A stretch of 64,000 nt of DNA from RPQJ01 sp963846885 (GTDB taxonomy: Bacteria > Pseudomonadota > Gammaproteobacteria > Steroidobacterales > Steroidobacteraceae): positions 23,702-87,701 of the forward strand of contig CAWJXS010000016.1 of assembly GCA_963846885.1 (NCBI GenBank). The letters run 5' to 3'. Positions 35,019-44,014 of the stretch are shown piece after piece; position 1 is the first letter of the stretch; the number at the start of each line of letters is the position of its first letter. A model generated the notes under the pieces. The model was not told the origin of the DNA. It was given only the letters and a program-made list of their open reading frames with translations, and did no database searches. A program made the position numbers and the translations under genes.

Positions 35019-35735
35019 ATGTCCGTGTACGTCGATTCCAGCAGTCGCCTGCACCATGACCAGGAGCGCAGCCTCGCCCTGGCCTGCCCACACTGCCAGG
35101 TCTATTCGCACATCACTGCGGTCTCGATCCCGCAGTACTCCGAACTGGTGGCCAGTCGCCCCAACCACGTGGGCATCGTGTACCGATGCGACTCGTGCAG
35201 CGCGCCGATCTTCCTCAAGTTCGCGGTGAAGATGTACGCGGCCAACCGCGTCGAGCTCGCGAACAACTTCATCGAACTCGAACGCGCGAAAGAAAAGTTC
35301 AACTTCACCTACCTGCCGGAAAACGTCGAGCGCCTGTTCCGTGAAGCGCTGGGCTGTTACTCGGCGGGTCACTTCAATGCTTTCGCGTCGATGTGCCGAC
35401 GCACGTCCCAGGCCGTCTTCCAGGACCTGGGCGAGAACGGCCGCCTGCGCATCTTCGAACAGGTGCGCGAAGCCCGCGAGATGGCCGAGATCGACAACGA
35501 CACCTTCGGCATCGTCAAGAAGGTGCTGTTCTCGAGCGATTCCGATCCTGCCCCGCAGTGGCCAGAGATGACCTCGAGCGAAGCCGGCGTGCTGCTCGAA
35601 CTGGTCAAGGACATGCTGTACGAAGCCTACGTGCGCAAGGGCAAGCTGCAGCAGGCGATGATGGTGCGCCGGTTCTTCGCCGAAGAAACGCTCGACAAGA
35701 TCACGCCGATCGGGCGGATAGCGAGAAGCGATTAG
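35019..35735 (+). CDS. uncharacterised protein with N-terminal zinc-finger-like cysteines (DUF4145-like)
   Basis: 238 residues, soluble. Two CxxC pairs (CPHC near residue 26 and CDSC near 60) suggest a zinc ribbon. The rest is helical, with YLPENVERLFREALGCYSAGHFNAFASMCRR resembling in layout the helical DUF4145 domain often seen in nuclease- and defence-associated proteins; this match is by eye and unverified. The ATG at 35019 is preferred over the TTG at 35010, which overlaps the upstream gene. The gene ends directly at repeat copy C. Confidence 0.7.
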   Translation: MSVYVDSSSRLHHDQERSLALACPHCQVYSHITAVSIPQYSELVASRPNHVGIVYRCDSCSAPIFLKFAVKMYAANRVELANNFIELERAKEKFNFTYLPENVERLFREALGCYSAGHFNAFASMCRRTSQAVFQDLGENGRLRIFEQVREAREMAEIDNDTFGIVKKVLFSSDSDPAPQWPEMTSSEAGVLLELVKDMLYEAYVRKGKLQQAMMVRRFFAEETLDKITPIGRIARSD

Positions 35736-35907
35736 GTTAGGAAGGAGGATAGGGGCTAGGGGCTAGGGGCTAGTCGGAAGCGCTTCGCGCACGTACCCAA
35801 TCCGCTTACGGCCGGATCTGAGCTCATCCGCTCACGCGAGGCAGGCGCAACCGCTGCCGCGACGCGCTTCCGACTAGCCCCTATCCCCTAGCCCCTACCC
35901 CTTCCTA
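35736..35907. repeat. convergent-junction inverted repeat, copy C
   Basis: It starts right after the stop of the zinc-finger gene and includes the TAG stop of purL. GGGGCTA units on the left run into a perfect 18-nt inverted repeat: GGGGCTAGTCGGAAGCGC at 35766-35783 against its complement at 35864-35881. The right side continues into CCCCTA units and CCTTCCTA. The central 80 nt differ from those of copies A and B, and this copy has no intrinsic terminator with a T tail. Confidence 0.87.
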
Positions 35908-38900
35908 CCCCACCCAGACGCGCGCGTTGCGGAACATCCGCATCCAGCCGCCGTCTTCGCGCCAGTCTTCCGGGTGCCACGAGTTCTGCACCGTGCGGTA
36001 CACGCGCTCGGGGTGCGGCATCACGATCGTCACCCGGCCATCCACCGTCGTGAGACCCGTGATGCCCGCCGGCGAGCCGTTCGGGTTCGACGGATACCGC
36101 AGTGCCGGCTGGCCGCGATTGTCGACCCACCGCAGGCTGACAAGCCCGCCGTTCGCGCAGTCCTGCTCCGCAGCCGCGCTCGCAAACTCCGCGCGGCCTT
36201 CGCCGTGCGCCACCGCGATCGGCAGCACCGAGCCTTCCATGCCGCGGAAGAAGATCGACGGGGTCGGCAGGATCTCGACGAGCCCCACACGGCCTTCGAA
36301 CTGTTCCGAGCGATTGCGCACGAAACGCGGCCAGTGCGCGGTGCCGGGGATCAGCGGCTTCAGCGCCGACATCATCTGGCAGCCATTGCAGACGCCGAGC
36401 GAAAAACTGTCGGGCCGCGCGAAGAACGCAGCGAACTGTTCGCGCAACGCGGCATTGAACAGGATCGACTTGGCCCAGCCCTCGCCCGCGCCGAGCACGT
36501 CGCCGTACGAGAAGCCGCCGCACGCAACCACGCCCTTGAAGCGGTCGAGCGTGGTGCGCCCGGCGATCAGGTCCGTCATGTGCACATCGCTCGGGCGGAA
36601 TCCCGCGCGATCGAAGGCTGCCGCCATCTCGAGCTGGCTGTTGACGCCCTGCTCGCGCAGGATCGCAACTTCAGGCTTCGCGCCGCGCGCGATGTAAGGC
36701 GCCGCGATGTCTTCGGACGGGTCGTACGTCAGCGTCGCGAACAATCCGGGATCCCTCGGATCGATCGCCTGCTCGTGTTCTTCACGCGCGCACGCAGGGT
36801 TGTCGCGCAGCGACTGCAGGCGGTAGCTGGTCTCGGACCAGGCCGAGCGCAGTTCGGTGCGTGTCGCGTCGAGCACGGTTGCGTTCTTGCGGTCGCAGAT
36901 GACGATGCGGTCGAAGGCCTCGGCGGTGCCGAGATCGTGAACCATCGCGCCGAGCCCGGCCCTGGCAAAGACCGCCTGCACTTCCGGCAAGTGCGCGGTT
37001 TCCACCTGGATCACCGCGCCGAGTTCTTCGGCGAACAACTCCGCTACGGCCCCGGCCCGATTCGTCGCCTGCAGCGTGATGTCCAGGCCACAGTGACCCG
37101 CGAACGCCATCTCGGCCAGTGTCGCGAACAGTCCGCCGTCCGAACGGTCGTGATACGCGAGGATGCGGCCGGCGCGGCGCAGTTCGATCACCGCGGCGAC
37201 GAACGCACGCAGTTGCCGGGGATCGTCGCAGTCGGGTGCGACGTCGCCGATGCGGCCGTACACCTGAGCCAGGCACGACGCACCCAACCGATTGCGACCC
37301 GCGCCGAGATCAACCAGCAGCAGGCGGGTTGCGCCGCGGTCGAGCCGCAATTGCGGCGTGAGCGTGCGGCGCACGTCCTCGACCGGCGCGAACGACGACA
37401 CGATCAGCGACACGGGCGAGACCACCTTGCGGTCGCCGTCCGCGGCCTTCCACGCCGTCTTCATCGACAGCGAATCCTTGCCGACCGGGATCGCGATGCC
37501 GAGCGCCGGACACAGTTCTTCGCCGACGGCGCGCACGGTGTCGTAGAGGTCGGCGTCTTCGCCGGGCTCACCGCAGGCTGCCATCCAGTTGGCAGAGAGG
37601 CGAATGTCTTCGATGCGACGGATGTCTGCCGCGATGATGTTGGTGACGGATTCGGCGACCGCCATGCGACCCGACGCCGCGGCGTCGAGCAGCGCGACCG
37701 GCGTGCGCTCGCCCATCGCCATGGCTTCGCCGTGATTCGAGAAATAGTCAGAGACCGTGACGGCGACGTCACTGACAGGCACCTGCCACGGGCCGACCAG
37801 CGGATCGCGACTGATCATGCCGCCCACCGACCGATCGCCGATCGTGATCAGGAAGGTCTTGTCGGCCACGGTGGGCAGGCTCAACACGCGCAGCGCAGCC
37901 TCGCGCACGTCCTTGACGTCGGCCGCAGTGAAACCGTCGCCCGCGTGCGGCATGCGGCGCACGTCGCGCGTCATTTTCGGCGGCTTGCCGAGCAGCGTCT
38001 CGAGCGGCATGGCCACGGGTGCGTTGCCGAATTGCGGATCCTCGACGCGCAGGATGCCGTCGTCGGTCACCTCGCCCACGACCGCGAACGGGCAGCGTTC
38101 GCGATCGCACAGCGCGCCGAACGCGAACAGCTGCTCGGCTGCGATCACCAGCACGTAGCGTTCCTGCGATTCGTTGCACCAGAGCTCGAGCGGCGACATG
38201 CCGGGCTCGTCACTGAGGACCTTGCGCAGGTCGATACGGCCGCCGTTGGTGCCGAAATGCACCGACTCCGGGATCGCGTTCGACAGGCCGCCCGCACCTA
38301 CGTCATGGATCAGCAGGATGGGGTTGTCGTCGCCCATCGCCCAGCAGGCGTCGATCACTTCCTGCGCGCGGCGCTGCATCTCGGGGTTGCCGCGCTGCAC
38401 GGAAGCGAAGTCGAGATCGGCCGAACTGGAACCCGCACCCATCGAGGACGCGGCGCCGCCGCCCAGGCCGATGAGCATCGACGGGCCGCCGAGCACGACG
38501 ACCTTGGCGCCCGGCACGACCGGCGCCTTCTCGACGTGCGAGCGCCGGATGTTGCCGAGACCGCCCGCGATCATGATCGGCTTGTGGTAGCCGCGCAGCG
38601 GCGAGCGCCCCGGCGACTCGACGCGCTGCTCGAACGTGCGGAAATAACCGTAGATGTTCGGGCGGCCGAACTCGTTGTTGAACGCCGCGGCGCCGATCGG
38701 ACCGTCGAGCATGATCTGCAACGCGGGCACGATGCGCTCGGGCTTGCCGAAGTCCACTTCCCACGGCTGCTCGTAGCCCGGGATGCGCAGGTTCGACACC
38801 GAGAACCCGACGAGGCCGGCTTTGGGCTTCGAGCCGCGGCCTGTGGCGCCTTCGTCGCGGATCTCGCCACCCGAACCCGTCGCAGCGCCCGGGAAAGGCG

Positions 38901-39810
38901 AGATGGCCGTGGGGTGGTTGTGCGTCTCCACCTTCATCAGGATGTCGATGGGTTCGTCGGAGCCTTCGTAGTTGCCGTCGCCGGCCTGCGCGAACCAGCG
39001 GCGTCCGGGCGAACCTTCGATCACGGCAGCGTTGTCGCGGTAGGCCGAGAGCACGCCTTGCGGGCTCACGCGGTGCGTGTTGCGGATCATGCCGAACAGC
39101 GATTTCTCGCTGCGCTGGCCGTCGACGATCCAGTCGGCATTGAAGATCTTGTGCCGGCAGTGCTCGGAGTTCGCCTGCGCGAACATCATCAGCTCGACGT
39201 CGGTCGGGTCACGCCGCAGCTGGTCCCGGAACGCGGCGACGAGGTACTCGATTTCGTCCTCGGAGAGCGCGAGGCCGAGTTCGGCATTGGCGCGCTCGAG
39301 CGCCGCCCTGCCCTGCGCGAGCACCGGCACCGTAGCGAGCGGCTTGGCTGCGTGATGGGCAAAGAGCGCCGCTGCGGCCTCGACGGTGTCGACGACGCTT
39401 TCGGTCATGCGATCGTGGATGACGGCGGTGACCGCTGCACGCTCCGTCGCAGTCAGGGCCGCGTCGGCTGCAACGTAGTACGCCACGCCACGCTCGATGC
39501 GGGCAATCTGGCCCAGCCCGCAGACGTGCGCGATGTCCGTCGCCTTCGACGACCATGGCGACACCGTGCCGAAGCGCGGCAGGACCAGCAGCAGCTCGCC
39601 CTTGGGCGCGATCGCGTGCGTGGTGGGCCCGTAGCGCAGCAGGGCCTCGACGACGGCGTGGTCGGCGTCAGTCAGCGGGGCTGTGACGTCGACGAAATGC
39701 AGGTAGCGGGTGTCAACGGCGGCGACGCGGGGGACACGCTCGCGGACGGCGGCGAGGACCTTGTCGAGCCGGAAATCCGAGAGCGCGGGAGCGCCGCTGA
39801 AGGTGAGCAT
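35905..39810 (-). CDS. purL: phosphoribosylformylglycinamidine synthase, single-chain
   Basis: ATP-dependent purine biosynthesis enzyme converting FGAR to FGAM with glutamine as nitrogen donor. At 1301 residues it is the large gammaproteobacterial form. Domains in order are an N-terminal PurS-like region, the synthetase halves (HNHPTAISPFPGAATGSGGE, GLGGGAASSMGAGSS), and a C-terminal glutamine amidotransferase with the nucleophile in GVCNGCQMM and the His/Glu dyad near PHPERVYR. The start at MLTFSGAPALSDF is the family N-terminus; an upstream TTG would add 12 residues. Confidence 0.97.
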   Translation of the reverse strand: MLTFSGAPALSDFRLDKVLAAVRERVPRVAAVDTRYLHFVDVTAPLTDADHAVVEALLRYGPTTHAIAPKGELLLVLPRFGTVSPWSSKATDIAHVCGLGQIARIERGVAYYVAADAALTATERAAVTAVIHDRMTESVVDTVEAAAALFAHHAAKPLATVPVLAQGRAALERANAELGLALSEDEIEYLVAAFRDQLRRDPTDVELMMFAQANSEHCRHKIFNADWIVDGQRSEKSLFGMIRNTHRVSPQGVLSAYRDNAAVIEGSPGRRWFAQAGDGNYEGSDEPIDILMKVETHNHPTAISPFPGAATGSGGEIRDEGATGRGSKPKAGLVGFSVSNLRIPGYEQPWEVDFGKPERIVPALQIMLDGPIGAAAFNNEFGRPNIYGYFRTFEQRVESPGRSPLRGYHKPIMIAGGLGNIRRSHVEKAPVVPGAKVVVLGGPSMLIGLGGGAASSMGAGSSSADLDFASVQRGNPEMQRRAQEVIDACWAMGDDNPILLIHDVGAGGLSNAIPESVHFGTNGGRIDLRKVLSDEPGMSPLELWCNESQERYVLVIAAEQLFAFGALCDRERCPFAVVGEVTDDGILRVEDPQFGNAPVAMPLETLLGKPPKMTRDVRRMPHAGDGFTAADVKDVREAALRVLSLPTVADKTFLITIGDRSVGGMISRDPLVGPWQVPVSDVAVTVSDYFSNHGEAMAMGERTPVALLDAAASGRMAVAESVTNIIAADIRRIEDIRLSANWMAACGEPGEDADLYDTVRAVGEELCPALGIAIPVGKDSLSMKTAWKAADGDRKVVSPVSLIVSSFAPVEDVRRTLTPQLRLDRGATRLLLVDLGAGRNRLGASCLAQVYGRIGDVAPDCDDPRQLRAFVAAVIELRRAGRILAYHDRSDGGLFATLAEMAFAGHCGLDITLQATNRAGAVAELFAEELGAVIQVETAHLPEVQAVFARAGLGAMVHDLGTAEAFDRIVICDRKNATVLDATRTELRSAWSETSYRLQSLRDNPACAREEHEQAIDPRDPGLFATLTYDPSEDIAAPYIARGAKPEVAILREQGVNSQLEMAAAFDRAGFRPSDVHMTDLIAGRTTLDRFKGVVACGGFSYGDVLGAGEGWAKSILFNAALREQFAAFFARPDSFSLGVCNGCQMMSALKPLIPGTAHWPRFVRNRSEQFEGRVGLVEILPTPSIFFRGMEGSVLPIAVAHGEGRAEFASAAAEQDCANGGLVSLRWVDNRGQPALRYPSNPNGSPAGITGLTTVDGRVTIVMPHPERVYRTVQNSWHPEDWREDGGWMRMFRNARVWVG

Positions 39811-39906
39811 GAGCGAGGGCGGCCGCCGGTCAAAAAGGAGCCGCAAATGATACCGGACCGGGTCGTGACGGGCCAGCGCGCGGCGACGTAAAGCCGCGCC
39901 GCTGCT

Positions 39907-40254
39907 CTATTTTTCGCGACTGCCGGGCCCGCCGGGGGGCGTGTAGACCGGGAACGGAAACTGCGCGACGTTGGTGCCGGCGTCGACCGCTGAGACCTTG
40001 GCCGTGCCTGATTTCCGCACCTCGTCGATGCGGATGATCGAATGCAACGGCAGGTAGGTGCGCTTCACCCCCGCGAACTCGATCTGGATCTTTTCCTCGG
40101 ACGGGTCGACCAGCACCGTCGACTTCTCGCCGAACATCAGCTCCTCGACCTCGATGAAGCCAAACAGGCTGCCGTGGGCCACCTTGCGGGCGTAGATCTC
40201 GAAGACCTTGCCCTGGTTATGGAAGATGACCTTGAAAATGTGACTGGTGGCCAT
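39907..40254 (-). CDS. DUF1820 family protein
   Basis: A small soluble protein of 115 residues, conserved in gammaproteobacteria under DUF1820, with no known function. The family text is recognisable: HIFKVIFHNQGKVFEIYARKV, FGFIEVEELMFGE and KRTYLPLHSIIRIDEV. It has a beta-rich core and a disordered Pro/Gly C-terminus. It lies upstream of purL on the same strand with a 96-nt gap and is divergent from the FHA gene. Confidence 0.9.
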   Translation of the reverse strand: MATSHIFKVIFHNQGKVFEIYARKVAHGSLFGFIEVEELMFGEKSTVLVDPSEEKIQIEFAGVKRTYLPLHSIIRIDEVRKSGTAKVSAVDAGTNVAQFPFPVYTPPGGPGSREK

Positions 40255-40377
40255 GGGGCCGGCACGCCTTGCGTGTTAGGGTCAGGGCATATTACAAGGG
40301 TCGCGGACGAGCGTCTGCCGCTTCGGGCCGGCCAGCGGATTAAACTGCGTCACCGGGTAGCCAGCGCCAAAGCACAC

Positions 40378-41793
40378 ATGGCCATCAAACTTCGCGTCAT
40401 CAGCGACCACTATCGCCAGCTCGGCGAGAACCGCTCACGCGTGTTCGGCGTCAATGGCGGCACCGTCGGGCGCGCGTCAGACAACGACTGGATCCTGCCC
40501 GATTCGCGGCGCGTGGTCTCGGCCCACCATTTCCAGGTCCAGTTCCACGGCGGCCGCTACTGGCTGATCGACACCAGCACCAACGGCGTCTTCGTCAACG
40601 ACTCCGAGGAGCCCGCCTCGGTCACCGGTCGCATCGAAATGCGCGACGGCGACCGGCTGCGCATGGGCGAGTACGACATCCTGGTCAGCGTCGACAGCCG
40701 CATCGATTTCCTGCCGACCTCGGGCGAAGAACACTCCGCGTCCAATCACCTCGACTCCGAGATCGGCCACAGCCTCGACCTCGACAGCCTGTTCACACCG
40801 CGCGACATCAGCGAGAGCGGCTCGCTGCCGGTGGGCAATGCTTTCGGCGTGCGGCTGAATTCCGCAGCGCGTGCCAACCTGCTCGAAACGCTGCAGCGCA
40901 CGGTGGAGACGCTCGGCGAATCGTCGGTCGACCATAGTCGCACCGGCCGGTTCGAATCCGTCGTACCCCACAGCATCGCACCCGACGCTGTCGAAGAAGA
41001 CCCGCAAGCTCCCATGCCGCCGCCGAAACAGTTCCCGCCGCCGCCCCCGGGCAGCCAGGACTGGGCACTGAAAACCAGGCAGATTCCGCGCGAGGAACTC
41101 GAAGACGCGCTCGCGCGGCGCAAGACGCGAGTCGAAGCGCGTGATCGTGCAGTCCCGTTCCATCAGCAGGCAAGCACGTGGACCGACCTGCGTTCTGCCA
41201 TGCAAGCCTTCTGCCGCGGCGCGGGGATCGAGCCTTCGTCGCTGTCGGCCGAAGCGCAGGCGATGCTGCCGCTGGTCGCAGGCCAGTTGCTGCGCGAGAC
41301 GATCGTGGGCCTCAGCGACATCGCGCGCGCGCGCAGCGCGGGCCCGCTAGGCACGGTGGTGAGCGCGCTCCCGGCGAGCCCCGGTCAAAGCAGCAATCCG
41401 CTGCGCTCGTCCTCGAGCGTCGAACAGTCGCTGCAGCGCCTGTTCGAGTCGCAGGGCCGCATGTTCGGCGGGCCGGTCGATTCGCTGCGGGACGTGTTAC
41501 AGGAATCGCGTGATCACGAAGCCGCAATGGCCGCAGGCATGCGCGCAGGCGTCGCAGCCATGCTGGGCCAGTTGTCACCTGCCAGCGTGGCGGACCAGTT
41601 CGAGCAGGGGCGCGCCCGGCAACTGTCTCCGGGCCAGGACCCGCGGCCCAAGTACTGGGAACACTATTCGGAGTTCTTCCGGCTGCTCACCCAGCAGACC
41701 GGCGGGGACGAACTGCCCCGTTCGTTCACCGCGGCTTTCGAGCAGGAATACGGCCGCGTACGGGCGGAGCTGCGGCAGAAGCGCCCGGGCTGA
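40378..41793 (+). CDS. FHA-domain protein of the type VI secretion-associated (TagH/VI_FHA) type
   Basis: 471 residues. An N-terminal FHA phosphothreonine-binding domain (about 20-105) shows GTVGRASDNDW, VSAHHFQV and TNGVFVND. A long Pro/Ser/Glu-rich linker follows (PPPPPGS region), then a C-terminal helical domain (about 255-465). That domain, with its FCRGAGIE and GRAL-like RGQLLRETIVGL segment, resembles the C-terminal domain of T6SS FHA proteins. No T6SS structural gene is present in the window. The ATG at 40378 begins the FHA domain; the longer frame is spurious. The 3' end overlaps the convergent tetR gene by 68 nt. Confidence 0.82.
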   Translation: MAIKLRVISDHYRQLGENRSRVFGVNGGTVGRASDNDWILPDSRRVVSAHHFQVQFHGGRYWLIDTSTNGVFVNDSEEPASVTGRIEMRDGDRLRMGEYDILVSVDSRIDFLPTSGEEHSASNHLDSEIGHSLDLDSLFTPRDISESGSLPVGNAFGVRLNSAARANLLETLQRTVETLGESSVDHSRTGRFESVVPHSIAPDAVEEDPQAPMPPPKQFPPPPPGSQDWALKTRQIPREELEDALARRKTRVEARDRAVPFHQQASTWTDLRSAMQAFCRGAGIEPSSLSAEAQAMLPLVAGQLLRETIVGLSDIARARSAGPLGTVVSALPASPGQSSNPLRSSSSVEQSLQRLFESQGRMFGGPVDSLRDVLQESRDHEAAMAAGMRAGVAAMLGQLSPASVADQFEQGRARQLSPGQDPRPKYWEHYSEFFRLLTQQTGGDELPRSFTAAFEQEYGRVRAELRQKRPG

Positions 41794-42376
41794 CCAGCGC
41801 CTCCATCAGCTGCGCAACCAGCCGCCGCCGGCGCGGCCCGCTGAAGCGCGCACCTTCGAACGTCACCGCGAGCCAGAGCCCGTCGACCCCCGCAGCGAGC
41901 AGGGCGATCGTGTCGGCGGCGCGCGTGGGTGACGCAATCTCGCCCCGCCCTGCCGCCTCTTTCAGACATTGCGCCAGGATCCCGCGCCAGCGGGCGTAGT
42001 AGCGCCGATGCACGTCGGCGAGCCTGGGGTTGTGCATGGCGCCGCTCCAGAGACTGAGCCAGACCGCCGGAAAGCTGCGCTCTTGCGCCAGTGGCACCAT
42101 GAACTCGAGCGCGGCCTGGAGTCGAGCCCTGCCTGGCTCGGCACGGCCGAGAACCTGGTCCAACTGGGCGAAGGACCGCTCAGCGAGCCAGTCGAACGCG
42201 AACGCGATCAGCTCGTCCTTGTCGGAGAAATAGTGGGTGATGACACCCACGCTGAAGCCGCCGGCCTCCGACACCCGGCGCACGGTCGCACTGGCCGCGC
42301 CTTCGCGCTGGATGACGTCGACCACGAGGGCCGCGATGCCGGCCCGGCGCTGGGCCGCGTCCACTCTTCTGGGCAT
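41726..42376 (-). CDS. TetR/AcrR family transcriptional regulator
   Basis: 216 residues. The N-terminal helix-turn-helix (about 15-60) contains ATVRRVSEAGGFSVGVITHYFSDKDELI. The C-terminal ligand-binding half resembles BetI-type regulators (FPAVWLSLWSGAMHNPRLADVHRRYY). It is divergent from the mttB-family gene, with a three-half-site palindrome between them, so it probably represses that operon and itself. BetI resemblance plus the neighbouring genes suggests a choline/betaine-type ligand, which is inference. The Arg/Pro-rich tail overlaps the end of the FHA gene. Confidence 0.9.
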   Translation of the reverse strand: MPRRVDAAQRRAGIAALVVDVIQREGAASATVRRVSEAGGFSVGVITHYFSDKDELIAFAFDWLAERSFAQLDQVLGRAEPGRARLQAALEFMVPLAQERSFPAVWLSLWSGAMHNPRLADVHRRYYARWRGILAQCLKEAAGRGEIASPTRAADTIALLAAGVDGLWLAVTFEGARFSGPRRRRLVAQLMEALVSPGASAAAPPVRGRIPARKPR

Positions 42377-42391
42377 GCTTCCACTTTAAAC

Positions 42392-42411
42392 ATAACAAGT
42401 GTTATATAACA
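42392..42411. promoter_or_regulatory. palindromic operator in the tetR-mttB divergent gap
   Basis: Three alternating 6-nt half-sites in a row: ATAACA (42392-42397), AG spacer, TGTTAT (42400-42405), ATAACA (42406-42411). They give a 14-bp palindrome with a 2-bp centre and an overlapping perfect 12-bp palindrome. The AT-rich block stands out in GC-rich surroundings. It is 16 nt from the tetR start and 44 nt from the start of the methyltransferase gene, ideal for a TetR dimer or paired dimers. Confidence 0.75.
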
Positions 42412-42454
42412 ACCCAACGCCGCGGCAACGGCCGCGCTGAACCGGGTTGCGCGC

Positions 42455-43984
42455 TTGAGCGAATCGTCCACCATCCACCGAGCCGGCCGGCCCGCCAGTC
42501 GCGAATCGCGCCGCCTCGCGCGCTCGCAACGCTCCGCGACCAAGTTCGGGTACATCCGGCGCAGCATTCCCGCAGTCGAGTTGCTGCACAACGAGGCCGC
42601 CGAGATCATCGAGGCCAACGCCGAGACGATCCTGCAGGAAATCGGCATCGAGTTCCGGCGCGATCCGGAATCGTTGCGCTTGTGGCGCGCAGCCGGCGCG
42701 GACGTGCAGGGCGAGCGCGTACGCATCCCCAGGGGCCTGGCACGGCAACTGCTGCGCACGGCGCCGCGCGAATTCACGCTGCATGCCCGCAATCCCGCGC
42801 GCAACGTGCAGATCGGCGGCAATGCCACCGTCTTTGCGCCGGTCGGCGGGCCGCCGTTCGTCGCCGATCTCGACGGTGGCCGCCGGTACGGCACCCTCCA
42901 CGACCTGCACAACTTCATCAAGCTCGCGCAGATGGCGCCGGCGATTCATTTCTCGGGCGGCTGCATGGTCGAGCCGATGGACATCCCCGAGGGCAAGCGC
43001 CACCTGGACGTGCAGTACGCGTTCTTCCGCTACAGCGACCAGGGCTGCGAAGGCACGCCGGAAACACCGGGCCATGCCGCAGACGCCGTGCGCATGGCCG
43101 CGCTCGTTTTCGGCGCGGAGTTCGTCGACAGCCACTGCGTGCTGCTCGGCAACATCAACTCGAATTCACCGCTGACGTTCGACGGTCGCATGCTCGGCGC
43201 GTTGCGCGCATTCGCTGCGCGCAACCAGGGCACGCTCATCGTCCCCGCCGTGCTGGCAGGCGCCATGGGTCCCGTCACGCCTGCGGGATGCATGGCCGAG
43301 CTGCTCGCGGAGACGCTGGCAGGCATGGCACTCACGCAACTGGTGCGGCCGGGCGCGCCGGTGATCATGGGCTCGTTCGTCGGCGCCATTTCGATGCGCA
43401 CGGGCGCACCGACGTTCGGCACCGCGGAGGCCACACAGATGATCTTCGCCACCGCCCAGCTCGCGCGACGCCTGGGCGTGCCGGTGCGCAGCGGCGGTTC
43501 ACTGTGTTCGTCGAAAGTGCCTGATGCGCAGGCGGCTTACGAAAGCGCGCACACCCTGCTGCCCACGCTGCTCGCGGGCGTCAACCTGGTGACGCACGCC
43601 GCGGGCTGGCTCGAAGGCGGCCTGGTCGCGGGGTACGAGAAGTTCGTGATGGACATCGACCAGCTGGCCATGATGCAGGCGCTGGCAGGCGGGATGGATG
43701 TCTCGGCGCGCGGCCAGGCGCTCGACGCCATCCGCGAAGTCGGGCCGGGCGGCCATTTCCTCGGCTGCGCGCACACGCAGGAGAACTTCGAGACCGCGTT
43801 CCACCAGTCGAACATCGCCGACTATTCGTCGTACGAGCAATGGTCCAGCGAAGGCCGCCTGACAGCTGAACAACGCGCGAACGCCGTCTGGAAGCGCATG
43901 CTGGCCGAATACGAAGACCCGGGGCTCGATCCTGCCGTGGACGAGGCCTGCTGGCCTTCATGCGTGAGCGCAGGGCCGTGTTGA
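42455..43984 (+). CDS. MttB-family (non-pyrrolysine) methylamine/betaine methyltransferase, C-terminus frameshifted
   Basis: 509 residues of the trimethylamine methyltransferase family (COG5598 type). The frame has no internal TAG at the pyrrolysine position, so it belongs to the Pyl-free branch that includes glycine betaine methyltransferases. Recognisable blocks are AETILQEIGIEF, FSGGCMVEPMDI, GAMGPVTPAG and GGHFLGCAHTQENF. The annotated end (CWPSCVSAGPC) looks wrong. From 43948 the +1 frame reads LLAFMRERRAVLTDTLDED and stops at 44007, eight bases before the next gene, which fits the expected tail. A single-base loss near 43946-43948 (real or sequencing error) explains this. The start is a TTG with no strong ribosome site. 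Confidence 0.85.
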   Translation: MSESSTIHRAGRPASRESRRLARSQRSATKFGYIRRSIPAVELLHNEAAEIIEANAETILQEIGIEFRRDPESLRLWRAAGADVQGERVRIPRGLARQLLRTAPREFTLHARNPARNVQIGGNATVFAPVGGPPFVADLDGGRRYGTLHDLHNFIKLAQMAPAIHFSGGCMVEPMDIPEGKRHLDVQYAFFRYSDQGCEGTPETPGHAADAVRMAALVFGAEFVDSHCVLLGNINSNSPLTFDGRMLGALRAFAARNQGTLIVPAVLAGAMGPVTPAGCMAELLAETLAGMALTQLVRPGAPVIMGSFVGAISMRTGAPTFGTAEATQMIFATAQLARRLGVPVRSGGSLCSSKVPDAQAAYESAHTLLPTLLAGVNLVTHAAGWLEGGLVAGYEKFVMDIDQLAMMQALAGGMDVSARGQALDAIREVGPGGHFLGCAHTQENFETAFHQSNIADYSSYEQWSSEGRLTAEQRANAVWKRMLAEYEDPGLDPAVDEACWPSCVSAGPC

Positions 43985-44014
43985 CGGACACCCTGGACGA
44001 GGATTGAGCGAGCC

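Noticed and set aside
35974..39891. 1305-residue plus-strand open frame
   Set aside because: Antisense shadow of purL: His/Arg/Asp-rich, no family similarity; typical of GC-rich coding strands.
42455..43984. Pyrrolysine-containing MttB
   Set aside because: No in-frame TAG inside the gene; it belongs to the Pyl-free branch.
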